Shown: positions 35,305 through 44,718 of the stretch, piece by piece | Layout of the letters: every line of letters begins with the position of its first letter | How positions within the stretch are numbered: position 1 is the stretch's first letter | NCBI RefSeq assembly: GCF_013363995.1 | Contig: NZ_JABWGO010000001.1 | Location: forward strand, 2,117,222 to 2,181,221 | Reading direction: 5' to 3' | DNA length: 64,000 nucleotides | Source of the DNA: Nonomuraea rhodomycinica | GTDB lineage: Bacteria; Actinomycetota; Actinomycetes; Streptosporangiales; Streptosporangiaceae | Program-made: the position numbers and the translations under genes | The notes under the pieces: generated by a model | Told to the model about the DNA's origin: nothing | Databases searched by the model: none | The model's input: the letters and a program-made list of their open reading frames with translations, nothing else

Positions 35305-36483
35305 TCAGGAGGCGAAGATCTCCTCGCGGGCCTGCTGGAGAGCGGCCAGGACGGCGCCGCGCAGCACCGGGTTGCCCTCCAGGGTGCTGGTCGTCACCTG
35401 GGGACGTACGGGGCAGATGCGGGCGACGGCCTCCTCCACCCGGGCGGTGAGGGCCCGCCCGCCCGCGTGGCCCACCTCGCCGCCCAGCACGACCAGCCCC
35501 GGGTCGAGGATCACGCACACGGCGGCCACCCCGAGCGCGAGCCGGTGGGCCAGCTCGTCCAGCAGCGGCTCGCCCCGGTCGCCCGCCGCCAGGGCCACCT
35601 CCACGCACTCCCGCGCGCCGGCCGCCGCGAAGCCGTAGCCGGCGGCGAGCTCGGCCACCGCCTCGGCGCTGACCAGCGACTGCAGGCCGCCCGCCAGCGC
35701 GGGCAGGCGCCCCGGCGAGGTGCGGATCTCCTCGGGCAGCGGCGCGCCCGGCACCGCGAGGTAGCCGATCTCGCCCGCGCTGCCCGAGCGGCCCCGGTGC
35801 AGCTTGCCGCCGAGCATGACGGCCAGGCCGAGCCCGCGGCCGGCCCACAGCAGCACGAAGTCGTCGAGGCCCTCGGCGGCGCCGTCGGCGCGCTCGGCGA
35901 CGGCGGCGAGGTTGACGTCGTTCTCGATGGTGACCTCGCGCTTGAGCTCACCGGCCAGCGCCTCGTGGCTGCCCTCGTGCCAGCCCGGCAGGTCGAAGGC
36001 GTAGCGGACGTCGCCGGTGCGGGGGTCGACCACGCCGGGCGTGCCGATCACGACGCCGCGCAGCTTGCCGAGGCCGACCTTGGCGCTGCGGCAGGCCTTC
36101 AGGATGGCTCCGTGGACCACGGGGACGAGGTCGTCGTGGCCGTCGGGGGCGAAGGTCGCCTCCGCCACCGTGCGGCCGTGGATGTCGGCGACGGCCGCGG
36201 AGACCTGCTCCGGTCCGACCTCCAGGCCGGCCACGTACGCGCTGGAGGGGATGACGGAGTAGAGCGCCGCGTTGGGCCCCCGCCCGCCGGCCTGGGCGCC
36301 GACGACCTCGACCAGGCCGCGCTCCTCCAGCCGGGCGAGCGTCTGGGAGGCGGTGACCTTGGACAGGCCGGTCAGGTCGCCGATCTGCCCCCGGGTCATC
36401 GGACCCGTGGAGAGCAGCAACTCGAGCGCGGCCCGGTCGTTGATCTCCCTCAGCAGTCTGGGCACACCAGGGCGTCGCTCCAC
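35305..36483 (-). CDS. ROK family transcriptional regulator 2
   Basis: A 392-residue winged-helix ROK regulator, closely alike to ROK 1 (PGVPRLLREINDRAALELLL versus PGVPRLLRRLNDRSALELLI). The ROK domain has VTIENDVNLAAVAE; again no zinc CxCGxxGC motif is seen. I chose GTG 36483 because it aligns exactly with the start of ROK 1 and has GGTGGGA six bases upstream; GTG 36495 is possible. It converges with the GH3 gene (10-bp gap), so the importer-GH3 operon is bracketed by two ROK paralogues. Confidence 0.88.
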   Translation of the reverse strand: MERRPGVPRLLREINDRAALELLLSTGPMTRGQIGDLTGLSKVTASQTLARLEERGLVEVVGAQAGGRGPNAALYSVIPSSAYVAGLEVGPEQVSAAVADIHGRTVAEATFAPDGHDDLVPVVHGAILKACRSAKVGLGKLRGVVIGTPGVVDPRTGDVRYAFDLPGWHEGSHEALAGELKREVTIENDVNLAAVAERADGAAEGLDDFVLLWAGRGLGLAVMLGGKLHRGRSGSAGEIGYLAVPGAPLPEEIRTSPGRLPALAGGLQSLVSAEAVAELAAGYGFAAAGARECVEVALAAGDRGEPLLDELAHRLALGVAAVCVILDPGLVVLGGEVGHAGGRALTARVEEAVARICPVRPQVTTSTLEGNPVLRGAVLAALQQAREEIFAS

Positions 36484-36498
36484 GCTGAATCCCACCGT

Positions 36499-36518
36499 CT
36501 AATCGAAAAGGTTGTTGG
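36499..36518. promoter_or_regulatory. Operator-like element upstream of ROK regulator 2
   Basis: CTAATCGAAAAGGTTGTTGG on the plus strand reads CCAACAACCTTTTCGATTAG on the minus strand, matching the layout of the elements at 26346-26364 and 30375-30394. It lies 15 bp before the likely GTG start and fits autoregulation. Confidence 0.45.
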
Positions 36519-36753
36519 AAGTTTAGCGCCCCTCCCGCCGCCGATCACCGCAGGTGAACGCGAGGATCCCTCGCGACGGCGGCCTCGTGGGCGCGCTCCC
36601 ATCCTGGTCCGGACCGCGGACCGGCGCCGAGGGAGCGAAAACGGGTCCCCGGGAATGTCCGCGCAGGCAGGACCGCTGCCGCGACGCCGATCTTCCGCCC
36701 GTTCCGGCGGCCGCGCGCCTTATCACTGTTGACCAGGGGGGATAATCGACAAC

Positions 36754-37203
36754 ATGCGCCTATCCGCTCGTGTCGACTACGCCCTCCGTGCCGCCGCCGA
36801 ACTCGCCGCAGCCGGTGCCGGCCCGACCACCGTGGGCGAGCTCGCCAAGGAGCAGGACATGCCGCCCAAGTACCTGGAGAACATCCTGCTGCAGATGCGC
36901 CGGGCGGGCCTGGTGCGCGGCCAGCGCGGCCCCGAGGGCGGCTACGTGCTGGCCCGCCCCGCGGCCCAGATCTCGCTCGCCGACGTGATCAGGGCGGTGG
37001 ACGGGCCGCTGGCCAACGTCCGCGGCGAGCGTCCCGAGCACGTCGGCTACCGCGGCCCGGCCGAGTCGCTCCAGCAGGTCTGGATCGCGTTGCGGGCCAC
37101 CGAGCGCTCCATCCTGGAGGAGGTCACGCTGGAGCAGGTCGCGAACGGCGCGCTGCCCGAGCGCGTCCGCCAGCTCGCCGCCGACCCCGCCGCCTGGGAC
37201 TGA
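36754..37203 (+). CDS. Rrf2 family transcriptional regulator
   Basis: A 149-residue winged-helix regulator: MRLSARVDYALRAAAELAAA, then MPPKYLENILLQMRRAGLVRGQRGPEGGYVLARP. Rrf2 proteins such as IscR and NsrR use three cysteines to hold an Fe-S cluster; this one has no cysteine at all, so it is more like CymR, which senses through a partner or a small ligand. A strong -10 GATAAT (36741-36746) ends only seven bases before the ATG, so the mRNA is probably leaderless. Target genes are unknown. Confidence 0.88.
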   Translation: MRLSARVDYALRAAAELAAAGAGPTTVGELAKEQDMPPKYLENILLQMRRAGLVRGQRGPEGGYVLARPAAQISLADVIRAVDGPLANVRGERPEHVGYRGPAESLQQVWIALRATERSILEEVTLEQVANGALPERVRQLAADPAAWD

Positions 37204-37252
37204 CCCTCCGGCACCCCACAGGGCCTCGGGCGGCGCTTCCTAGACTGGAGGC

Positions 37253-38038
37253 ATGCCCGAGGGAGACGCCGTCCACCGCACCGCCGCCCGGCTGCGCGGA
37301 GCGCTCGACGGGCGGGTGCTGACCAGGTCCGACTTCCGGGTGCCCCGCCACGCCACCGCCGACCTGCGCGGGCGCGCGGTGCTGACCACCGTGTCCCGGG
37401 GCAAGCACCTGCTCACCCGGGTGGAGGGCGGCCTGACCGTGCACACCCACCTGCGCATGGACGGGATCTGGCGGATCACGCCGGCCCGCCGCGCGGCGCC
37501 CCGGACGGGCGGCGACGGGGTACGGCTCGTGCTGGCCAACGCGGAGTGGGCGGCCATCGGCGTCAAGCTGGGGATGGTGGACCTGCTGCGGACCGCCGGC
37601 GAGTCACAGGTCGTGGGTCATCTCGGCCCCGACCTGCTCGGCGACGACTGGGACGCGGCCGAGGCGGTGCGGCGGCTGATGCGGGAGCCGGACAGGACGA
37701 TCGGGGAGGCGCTGCTCGACCAGCGCAACCTGGCGGGGATCGGCACGATCTACCGCGCCGAGACGTTGTTCCTCAGCGGGATCTGGCCGTGGCGGAAGGT
37801 CGGGGAGGTGGCGGACCTGGAGGGGGCGGTCACACTGGCCCGGCGGCTGCTGGACGCGAACAAGGCTCACGCGGGCACCGTGACGACGGGCGATCGCCGT
37901 CCCGGCGCGCAGACCTGGGTCTACGGCAGGGCGGGGCAGCCCTGTCGCCGATGCGGCACGCGCATCAGCCGAGGGGAGATGGGGGCGCGGCCACAGGAAC
38001 GGCTGATCCTGTGGTGCGGGGCCTGCCAGCCTCGCTAG
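37253..38038 (+). CDS. Fpg/Nei family DNA glycosylase (Nei2-like)
   Basis: A 261-residue base-excision repair enzyme. It starts MPEGDAVHR with the catalytic proline (P2) and E3, has the helix-two-turn-helix [16 protein letters not shown], and ends with a zinc finger (C231, C234, C255, C258). MPEGD marks the Nei/endonuclease VIII side (MPELP marks MutM), so oxidised pyrimidines are the likely targets. A -10-like TAGACT ends eight bases before the ATG, suggesting leaderless transcription. It converges with clgR, overlapping it by 4 bp at the 3' ends. Confidence 0.9.
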   Translation: MPEGDAVHRTAARLRGALDGRVLTRSDFRVPRHATADLRGRAVLTTVSRGKHLLTRVEGGLTVHTHLRMDGIWRITPARRAAPRTGGDGVRLVLANAEWAAIGVKLGMVDLLRTAGESQVVGHLGPDLLGDDWDAAEAVRRLMREPDRTIGEALLDQRNLAGIGTIYRAETLFLSGIWPWRKVGEVADLEGAVTLARRLLDANKAHAGTVTTGDRRPGAQTWVYGRAGQPCRRCGTRISRGEMGARPQERLILWCGACQPR

Positions 38039-38391
38039 GCGGCCACCATGTTCTTGACCTCGGGGAACACGGAGTCGGAGATCGATCCGGGCACCGAGTC
38101 GGACAAGGGGATGCGCTCGTGGTCGGGGACGTCGGCGAGAACGGGGGCAGCCTGCAGCTCGGCCAGGGCGAACTGGTCGGACACCTCACGCAGGACCTGC
38201 GACAGCGGAATGCCCAGGGCGCCGCAGATCGAGGCCAGCAACTCGGAGGACGCTTCCTTCTGGCCACGCTCGACCTCGGACAAGTAGCCGAGCGAGACCC
38301 GCGCCAACGTGGACACCTCTCGGAGAGTGCGTCCCTGCCGCACGCGCAACCGCCTCAGCACGTCGCCGAGCAGCTGACGCAGCAAAATCAT
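38035..38391 (-). CDS. clgR: ClgR-type XRE transcriptional regulator
   Basis: A 118-residue helix-turn-helix activator of clp protease and chaperone genes in actinobacteria. The start [16 protein letters not shown], the HTH ([20 protein letters not shown]), [17 protein letters not shown] and a C-terminus ending in VAA match ClgR, whose Val-Ala-Ala end is a ClpP degradation tag. ATG 38391 has GGAGGGAG six bases upstream; a longer frame exists but lacks homology. It sits beside cinA and pgsA as in other actinobacteria. Confidence 0.9.
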   Translation of the reverse strand: MILLRQLLGDVLRRLRVRQGRTLREVSTLARVSLGYLSEVERGQKEASSELLASICGALGIPLSQVLREVSDQFALAELQAAPVLADVPDHERIPLSDSVPGSISDSVFPEVKNMVAA

Positions 38392-38652
38392 CTGTCGCTC
38401 CCTCCCCGGGGTGGAGGTCTTCACCACGCCCCGCGCGATCGGATCGTGCCGCCCGTCCTTCTTCTTCGCTTGGTACATGCTCCTCGCCGTCATCATGGGG
38501 CCCTGCCGTCCCCGGATCGTCGCTCCCGGCCCGTCATGCGACACACCCGGCCTGCCTGCCGGGCGCTCGCTGCTTGACGTTGGCTCACGGACCTCACTCA
38601 CAGCTCCACCGTACCTGTATCGACCGACACCGCGTCAGACCGTGCCTGTCAT

Positions 38653-38667
38653 GTTCGCTCGGGACGT
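38653..38667. promoter_or_regulatory. Possible ClgR box upstream of clgR
   Basis: GTTCGCTCGGGACGT fits the left half of the reported ClgR operator GTTCGC(C/T)-N5-GCG but only loosely the right half. It lies about 270 bp upstream of the clgR start in the cinA-clgR gap. The rest of this gap shows no gene. Confidence 0.25.
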
Positions 38668-38677
38668 AACACGGTAA

Positions 38678-39169
38678 TCACCCGGAATGTTCCCCCTTGT
38701 TCGGCTTAAGCACACCTGTAAGTAGATCAACCGCCTCGTCCACCGTCTTTACCCTGATACGTTCGCGGGATCCCTGGAGCCTCAACTCTCGCGCCCAGAT
38801 TTCTCCGCCGGGCCCGCTGACGGCGACGTGCACGGTGCCGACGGGCTTGCCGTCCTGCGGCTCGGGCCCCGCCACCCCGGTCACCGCCAGCCCGTACGTC
38901 GCCGCGCACAGCCGGGCCACGCCCGCGGCCATCGCCGCCGCGACGTCCGGATGGACCGCCCCCTCCCGGGCCAGCAGGTCGTCCGGCACCCCCAGCAGCG
39001 CGTGCTTCAGGTCCGTGGCGTAGGAGACCACCCCACCCCGGAACGCCTTGGACGCCCCCGGCACCGACGTGATCGTCGCCCCGATGAGCCCCCCGGTCAG
39101 CGACTCGGCCACGGCGAGCGTGGCACCCCGCTCCACGAGCAGCGTGATCGCCTCGGCGGCCGGCGCCAT
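38678..39169 (-). CDS. cinA: CinA-like nicotinamide-nucleotide amidohydrolase (PncC domain)
   Basis: A 163-residue C-terminal-type CinA that deamidates NMN to NaMN in pyridine-nucleotide recycling. The motifs are TLAVAESLTGGLIGATITSV, GGVVSYATDLKHALLGV and GLAVTGVAGP. It lacks the N-terminal MoCF domain of long CinA, as is common in actinobacteria. ATG 39169 follows the pgsA stop by two bases, with GAGGGGAG inside the pgsA 3' end; an upstream GTG at 39175 is less likely. Confidence 0.9.
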   Translation of the reverse strand: MAPAAEAITLLVERGATLAVAESLTGGLIGATITSVPGASKAFRGGVVSYATDLKHALLGVPDDLLAREGAVHPDVAAAMAAGVARLCAATYGLAVTGVAGPEPQDGKPVGTVHVAVSGPGGEIWARELRLQGSRERIRVKTVDEAVDLLTGVLKPNKGEHSG

Positions 39170-39171
39170 GC

Positions 39172-39744
39172 TCACTCCCCTCTGGCCTGCCGCGCCACCT
39201 TGCGCAGCTTGACCGCGCGGACCACATAGTCGACACCCGTGGCCACCGTCACCACCAGGGCGGCCCCCATGACCACCCAGCGCAGCTCCTCGGGCACCCC
39301 GGGCAGGATGTACAGGACGATGGCCGCGATCTGCAGCACCGTCTTGACCTTGCCGCCGTAGCTGGCCGGGATGATCGCCCGGCGGATCAGCACGAAGCGC
39401 AGCACCGTGATGCCCAGCTCACGGCCGAGGATCACCAGCGTGACCCACCAGGGCAGCTCGCCGAGGATCGACAGGCACACCATCGCCGCCCCGGTCAGCG
39501 CCTTGTCGGCGATCGGATCGGCGATCTTGCCGAAGTCGGTGATCAGCCCGTACCGGCGGGCCAGCTCACCGTCGAGGTGATCGGTGATGGACGCCACGGC
39601 GAACACCGCCAGCGCCGCCAGGCGCCAGCCCGTGCCCGGCAGGAAGAGGCAGAAGACGAAGAAGGGGACGAGCGCCAACCGCAGGACCGTGAGGACGTTG
39701 GCGATGTTCCACGGGCTGACCACGCGGCGCTCGTCCCTCGTCAT
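39172..39744 (-). CDS. pgsA: CDP-diacylglycerol-glycerol-3-phosphate 3-phosphatidyltransferase
   Basis: A 190-residue integral-membrane enzyme of the CDP-alcohol phosphotransferase family that makes phosphatidylglycerophosphate. The signature D55-x2-D58-G59-x2-A62-R63-...-G72-x3-D76-x3-D80 is complete. Several hydrophobic helices follow. The start overlaps the rimO stop (ATGA), and cinA follows directly, making a tight rimO-pgsA-cinA unit. Paralogues acting on inositol phosphate exist, but this position beside cinA favours pgsA. Confidence 0.9.
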   Translation of the reverse strand: MTRDERRVVSPWNIANVLTVLRLALVPFFVFCLFLPGTGWRLAALAVFAVASITDHLDGELARRYGLITDFGKIADPIADKALTGAAMVCLSILGELPWWVTLVILGRELGITVLRFVLIRRAIIPASYGGKVKTVLQIAAIVLYILPGVPEELRWVVMGAALVVTVATGVDYVVRAVKLRKVARQARGE

Positions 39745-41150
39745 GGGCCGGCCTTGATGCGGGCGATCAGGTCGACCCCCTCGGCGTCGACCACGACCGC
39801 GCGCACAATCTGCCCCCGGACCAGGCCGATGCCCTGCACGGTCACGGACCCGTCGACCTCCGGCCCCTGGTGGGCGGCCCGGCCCTCGTAGCCGCCGTCA
39901 CCGAGGTCGTCGTCGATGAGCACGTCGACCTCGGTGCCGATGCGCTCCTCGGCCCGCTGCGCGGTCAGCTCCTCGGCCAGCTCGGTCAGCACCCGCACGC
40001 GCTCGTCGACGACCTCCTGGTCGAGCTTGCCGTCGAAGCCGGCCGCCTCGGTGCCGTCCTCGTCGGAGTAGCCGAACACGCCGATGACGTCGAGCCGCGC
40101 CCGCTCCAGGAAGCCGACCAGCTCGCCGAACTCCTCCTCGGTCTCGCCGGGGAAGCCCACGATGAAGTTGGAGCGCACACCCGCCTCCGGGGCGCGCTCG
40201 CGGATGCTGTCCAGCAGCCCGAGGAAGCGCTCCGGGTCGCCGAAACGGCGCATCCGGCGCAGCACCGTGCCGCTGGCGTGCTGGAAGGACAGGTCGAAGT
40301 ACGGGGCGATCCCCTCGGTGCCCGCGATGACCTCCAGCAGCCCCGGCCGCAGCTCGGCCGGCTGCAGGTAGCTCACCCGCACCCGGTCGATGCCCTCGAC
40401 GGCGGCCAGGCGCGGCAGCAGCTTCTCCAGCGCCCGCAGGTCGCCGAGGTCCTTGCCGTAGGAGGTGGAGTTCTCGCTGACCAGGACCAGCTCGCGCACG
40501 CCCCGGTGGGCGAGCCAGTCGGCCTCGGCCAGCAGCTCCTCGGGGTCGCGCGAGACGTAGGCGCCGCGGAAGGCCGGGATGGCGCAGAACGTGCAGCGCC
40601 GGTCGCAGCCGGAGGCGAGCTTGAGCGAGGCGACCGGGCTCTCGTCGAGCCGCTTGCGCAGCACGCGGGGGCCGCTGGCGGGGGCCAGCCCCTCGGGCAG
40701 GTCGCCGTGGCCCGGGATGGCGGCCTTGGGGGCCGCCGCCCGGTCGACGGGCGAGATGGGCAGCAGGGTGCGGCGGTCACGCGGGGTGTGCGGCTTGAGC
40801 GGCCGCCCGGCGAGCACGTCGTCGAGGCGGCCGCCGATCTCGGCGTAGTCGTCGAAGGAGATGACCGCGCTGGCCTCGGGCAACGCCTCGGCCAGCTCGT
40901 TGCCGTAGCGCTCGGCCATGCAGCCCGCGGCGACCACCTTGGCCCCGGAGTCGGCCGCGGCCAGCAGCGTGTCGATGGAGTCCTTCTTCGCCGAGTCGAT
41001 GAAGCCACACGTGTTGACGACGACGACGTCGGGGTCGTCGTCGCCCAGCTGCCAGCCGGCAGCCTCAAGTCGCGCGGCCAGCTCCTCGGAGTCGACCTCG
41101 TTGCGCGCGCAGCCCAGGGTGATCAGCGATGCGGTTCGGCGGGATGACAT
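39741..41150 (-). CDS. rimO: Ribosomal protein S12 methylthiotransferase RimO
   Basis: A 469-residue radical-SAM enzyme that modifies an aspartate of ribosomal protein S12. N-terminal cluster cysteines are C14 (GCARNEVD), C48 (NTCGFID) and C77 (GCMAERY); the radical-SAM motif is C182, C186, C189 (CDRRCTFC). GCARNxVDSE and CGFI separate it from MiaB. ATG 41150 gives the usual short start before [10 protein letters not shown]; its ribosome-binding site is weak. It begins 46 bp after the RodZ-like gene. Confidence 0.95.
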   Translation of the reverse strand: MSSRRTASLITLGCARNEVDSEELAARLEAAGWQLGDDDPDVVVVNTCGFIDSAKKDSIDTLLAAADSGAKVVAAGCMAERYGNELAEALPEASAVISFDDYAEIGGRLDDVLAGRPLKPHTPRDRRTLLPISPVDRAAAPKAAIPGHGDLPEGLAPASGPRVLRKRLDESPVASLKLASGCDRRCTFCAIPAFRGAYVSRDPEELLAEADWLAHRGVRELVLVSENSTSYGKDLGDLRALEKLLPRLAAVEGIDRVRVSYLQPAELRPGLLEVIAGTEGIAPYFDLSFQHASGTVLRRMRRFGDPERFLGLLDSIRERAPEAGVRSNFIVGFPGETEEEFGELVGFLERARLDVIGVFGYSDEDGTEAAGFDGKLDQEVVDERVRVLTELAEELTAQRAEERIGTEVDVLIDDDLGDGGYEGRAAHQGPEVDGSVTVQGIGLVRGQIVRAVVVDAEGVDLIARIKAGP

Positions 41151-41196
41151 GGTGAACACTACGGTATCGGGAGTTGGCCACCACCCGATGCACCGG

Positions 41197-42018
41197 CTAC
41201 CTCGCAGGAGGCGCCGGCGGCCCGAACGAGCGGCGCACGCTCTGCCCGCGCGACCCCAGCTTGCCCACCTTCTTGCCGTTGACCTGCACCGACACCGCCG
41301 TGGCGTCGCTGACCTCAAGGTCGACCCGGTTGAGGGCCCGCCAGGTGGAGGTCATGCCCGCCTCCATCATCCCGGCGAACAGCTTGTGCCCCTCGGCGTC
41401 GGCGACGTTGACGTAGGACGACCGCTTGGCCTTGACCTGGACCACGACCTGGTTGGCGGCGACGGTCGGCTTCGCGCTCGCGCCCGCCCGCGGCGGTGCC
41501 TGCTTGGCCCGCTGGTGCACCCCGGGGGCCGGCAGGCTGGGCACGGCGGGGATCTGCTCCACCCCCGCCTCCGGCGTGCCGCCGGCGCCGCCCATGACGC
41601 GCACGACGCCGAAGACGACGACGAGGCTCAGCGCCACGCCCAGGGCCATCGACCAGTTGGGCGAGCGCCGCTCGGCCGCGCGCAGCCGGCGGTCGGTGCG
41701 GAAGACGCTGGCCATGCGCACCGCGGGCGGGTCACCGCCGTGCAGCTCGTCGTAGAGGTGGACCATGGCCTCGGGATCGAGGCCGAGCGCCCTGGACAGC
41801 GCCTTGATGTGCCCGCGCTCGTAGAAGTCGCCGCCGCACTGCGAGAACTCGTCGCGCTCGAAGGCGTGGATGATCGCCTCGCGTATGCGCGTGATCGCGC
41901 TGAGCTGCTCGACCGTCATGCCCGCCGAGCGCCGGGCGGCGGCGAGCACGGCCCCGATGCTCCGCGTCTCCACCCCCGGCGCCGGCGCGCCCTGCTCCTG
42001 TGTCCTCTGGTCCTCCAC
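41197..42018 (-). CDS. RodZ-like helix-turn-helix membrane protein
   Basis: A 273-residue protein with an N-terminal cytoplasmic HTH_25 domain (about 20-90, [20 protein letters not shown]), one membrane helix (about 123-141), a Pro/Ala linker and an extracellular DUF4115-type beta domain (about 185-262). This is the layout of RodZ, which links MreB-type cell-shape machinery to the wall. It lies between ftsK and rimO, the usual actinobacterial place. GTG 42018 has GGAGGCG upstream. Confidence 0.85.
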   Translation of the reverse strand: MEDQRTQEQGAPAPGVETRSIGAVLAAARRSAGMTVEQLSAITRIREAIIHAFERDEFSQCGGDFYERGHIKALSRALGLDPEAMVHLYDELHGGDPPAVRMASVFRTDRRLRAAERRSPNWSMALGVALSLVVVFGVVRVMGGAGGTPEAGVEQIPAVPSLPAPGVHQRAKQAPPRAGASAKPTVAANQVVVQVKAKRSSYVNVADAEGHKLFAGMMEAGMTSTWRALNRVDLEVSDATAVSVQVNGKKVGKLGSRGQSVRRSFGPPAPPAR

Positions 42019-42096
42019 GGCGCACGCCTCCCAGCCCCCGACGATGCGTAGTCAGTCCTATTCAACCAGTAATCGCCGAGGTTGGACACACCGGGG

Positions 42097-44622
42097 TCAT
42101 CCGCCGCGCAGGTCGGCCAGCAGGGCGGGCAGGTCGTCGGGCTTGACCAGCACCTCGCGGGCCTTGGAGCCCTCGCTGGGGCCGACCACGTCGCGGCTCT
42201 CCAGCAGGTCCATCAGCCGGCCGGCCTTGGCGAAGCCGACGCGCAGCTTGCGCTGGAGCATCGAGGTCGAGCCGAACTGGGTCGTCACGATCAGCTCGGC
42301 CGCCTGGATCAGCAGCTCCAGGTCGTCGCCGATGTCCTCGTCGATCTCCCGCTTGACCGGCGCGGCGGCCACGTCCTCGCGGTACTCGGCCTGCATCTGC
42401 GTCTTGCAGTGCGCGACGATCTCGGCGATCTCCTTCTCCGAGACGAACGCGTTCTGGATGCGGATGGGCTTGCTCGCGCCCATCGGCAGGAACAGCGCGT
42501 CGCCCTGGCCGACCAGCTTGTCGGCGCCGGGCTGGTCGAGGATGACCCGCGAGTCGGTGAGCGAGGAGACGGCGAAGGCCAGCCGGGAGGGGACGTTGGC
42601 CTTGATGAGGCCGGTGACGACGTCCACGGACGGCCGCTGGGTGGCGATCACGAGGTGGATGCCGGCGGCGCGGGCGAGCTGGGTGATGCGCACGATCGAG
42701 TCCTCGACGTCGCGGGGGGCGACCATCATGAGGTCGGCCAGCTCGTCGACGATCACCAGCAGGTACGGGTAGGGCTGGTAGACCCGCTCGCTGCCCGGCG
42801 GCGGCTGGAGCTTGCCGGCCCGCACGGCCTTGTTGAACTCGTCCACGTGCCGGAACCCCGAGGCGGCCAGGTCGTCGTAGCGGCGATCCATCTCGCCCAC
42901 CACCCATTCGAGGGCCTCGGCGGCCTTCTTCGGGTTGGTGATGATCGGGGTGATCAGGTGGGGGATGCCCTCGTACACCGAGAGCTCCACCCGCTTGGGG
43001 TCGACGAGCACCATGCGCACCTCGTCGGGCGTGGCCCGCATGAGGATCGAGGTGATCAGGCCGTTGACGCAGACGGACTTGCCCGCGCCGGTGGCGCCCG
43101 CGATGAGCAGGTGGGGCATCTTGGCGAGGTTGGCCACGATGGTGCGGCCCTCGACGTCCTTGCCCAGCCCGACGATCATCGGGTGGTGGTCGGCCTGGGC
43201 CACCTGGGCGCGCAGCACGTCGCCGAGCGCCACGAGGTCCTTGTCGGCGTTGGGGATCTCGACGCCGATGGCCGACTTGCCGGGGATGGGCGACAGGATG
43301 CGCACGTCGGCCGACTTCACGGCGTAGGCGATGTTCTTGGTGAGCGCGGTGACCTTCTCCACCTTCACGGCGGGGCCGAGCTCGATCTCGTAGCGGGTCA
43401 CCGTGGGGCCGCGGGTGAAGCCGATCACCTGGGCGTCGATGCCGAACTGCTCCAGCACGCTGGTGAGCGCGTTGACCACGACGGAGTTGGCCTTGGTCTG
43501 CGGCTTGGGCGGGGTGCCCTGCTTGAGGAACTGCAGGTCGGGCAGCGCGTACGGGCCGGCCTGCGGCGACAGGACGAGCTGCTCGACCTTGCGCGGCGCG
43601 GGCGTCGGCTCGGGCGGCTCCGGGCGGCGGACCGGCTCGGGCGCGGGCGGCTCCTCCTCCACCAGGCCGGGCACGATCTCGGGCGCGTGGTCGGGCCGCT
43701 TGTCCTGGTCGGCGAGGACGGGCGTGTCGTACGGCGGCTGGCCCTCGCGCTCCGGCGCGTCCTCGGCGCTCTTGCGGACCCGGCGCGGGCGCCTGGCCTC
43801 GGGCCGCGGGGTGCCGGCCGGGGCGGCGCCCTTCTGCTCGAACAGCAGGTGGCGCAGCTCCGACAGCCGCTCGGGGATCCGGTGGACCGGCGTGGCGGTG
43901 ATCACCAGGACGCCGAAGCCGGACAGCATGAGCAGGAGCGGGATCGTGATCCACGAGGGCAGGATGCTCATGGGCGGGGCCGAGACGATGAACCCGATGA
44001 GGCCGCCCGCCTGGGCGACCCGGTCCATGCCGTCGTTGGCGGTCCCCGCGGGGTTGGGGTAGGGCACGTCGTTGGCCACGTGGATGACGCCGAGCACGCC
44101 GATCAGCAGCGCGCTCCAGCCGATCACCATGCGGCCGGTGTCGGCGTTCTGGTCGGGGTGGCGCAGGTAGCGCCAGGCCAGCAGGCCGAGCAGCAGCGGC
44201 AGCGCCCACGCCAGCGAGCCGAACATGGCGCGCACGACCACGTTGACGACGGTGGAGACCGTGCCCTCGGAGGCGCGCCAGGTCATCGCGGCCAGCACGA
44301 TGGCGCCGGCCAGGACCGCGAGGCCCACGCCGTCGCGCCGGTGGGCGGGGTCGAGCTCGCGGGCGTTCTTGCCGAGCGCGCGGGCCGCGCCGCCGATGCC
44401 GTTGGCCACGAGCATCCACAGCCCGACGACGAGCTTGCCGATCATCGTGAAGACCCACGTGATCGGGTCCTGGTGGGTCAGGGACGCCTTGCGGGCCGGC
44501 GCGGAGCCCCTCGCCCTCGAACGCCCCGACGACGTGGATCCGCGCTTCGCGGGGGCCGGGCGCGGGCTGGTCGACCGCTTCGCCGGCCCCTTCGATGCGC
44601 TTTTCGGCGTACGGGTGGCCAT
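42097..44622 (-). CDS. ftsK: DNA translocase FtsK
   Basis: An 841-residue septal DNA pump. A basic N-terminal tail (1-50) precedes about four to five membrane helices (55-245). A Pro-rich linker leads to the alpha/beta motor with Walker A GATGAGKS at 509-516 and a Walker B (YLLVIVDELADLM). The C-terminal gamma domain (SMLQRKLRVGFAKAGRLMDLLE, read in part) recognises chromosome-orienting sequences. ATG 44622 starts the basic tail. Length is usual for actinobacteria. Confidence 0.95.
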   Translation of the reverse strand: MATRTPKSASKGPAKRSTSPRPAPAKRGSTSSGRSRARGSAPARKASLTHQDPITWVFTMIGKLVVGLWMLVANGIGGAARALGKNARELDPAHRRDGVGLAVLAGAIVLAAMTWRASEGTVSTVVNVVVRAMFGSLAWALPLLLGLLAWRYLRHPDQNADTGRMVIGWSALLIGVLGVIHVANDVPYPNPAGTANDGMDRVAQAGGLIGFIVSAPPMSILPSWITIPLLLMLSGFGVLVITATPVHRIPERLSELRHLLFEQKGAAPAGTPRPEARRPRRVRKSAEDAPEREGQPPYDTPVLADQDKRPDHAPEIVPGLVEEEPPAPEPVRRPEPPEPTPAPRKVEQLVLSPQAGPYALPDLQFLKQGTPPKPQTKANSVVVNALTSVLEQFGIDAQVIGFTRGPTVTRYEIELGPAVKVEKVTALTKNIAYAVKSADVRILSPIPGKSAIGVEIPNADKDLVALGDVLRAQVAQADHHPMIVGLGKDVEGRTIVANLAKMPHLLIAGATGAGKSVCVNGLITSILMRATPDEVRMVLVDPKRVELSVYEGIPHLITPIITNPKKAAEALEWVVGEMDRRYDDLAASGFRHVDEFNKAVRAGKLQPPPGSERVYQPYPYLLVIVDELADLMMVAPRDVEDSIVRITQLARAAGIHLVIATQRPSVDVVTGLIKANVPSRLAFAVSSLTDSRVILDQPGADKLVGQGDALFLPMGASKPIRIQNAFVSEKEIAEIVAHCKTQMQAEYREDVAAAPVKREIDEDIGDDLELLIQAAELIVTTQFGSTSMLQRKLRVGFAKAGRLMDLLESRDVVGPSEGSKAREVLVKPDDLPALLADLRGG

Positions 44623-44718
44623 GATGCCAAAGGTACGTCGGAGACACCGGCGAACGCACTCAGGCTCGCCGATGACCGCCGCGATCCGGTATCAGCCGGA
44701 CACCTCGGACCGCTCGCG

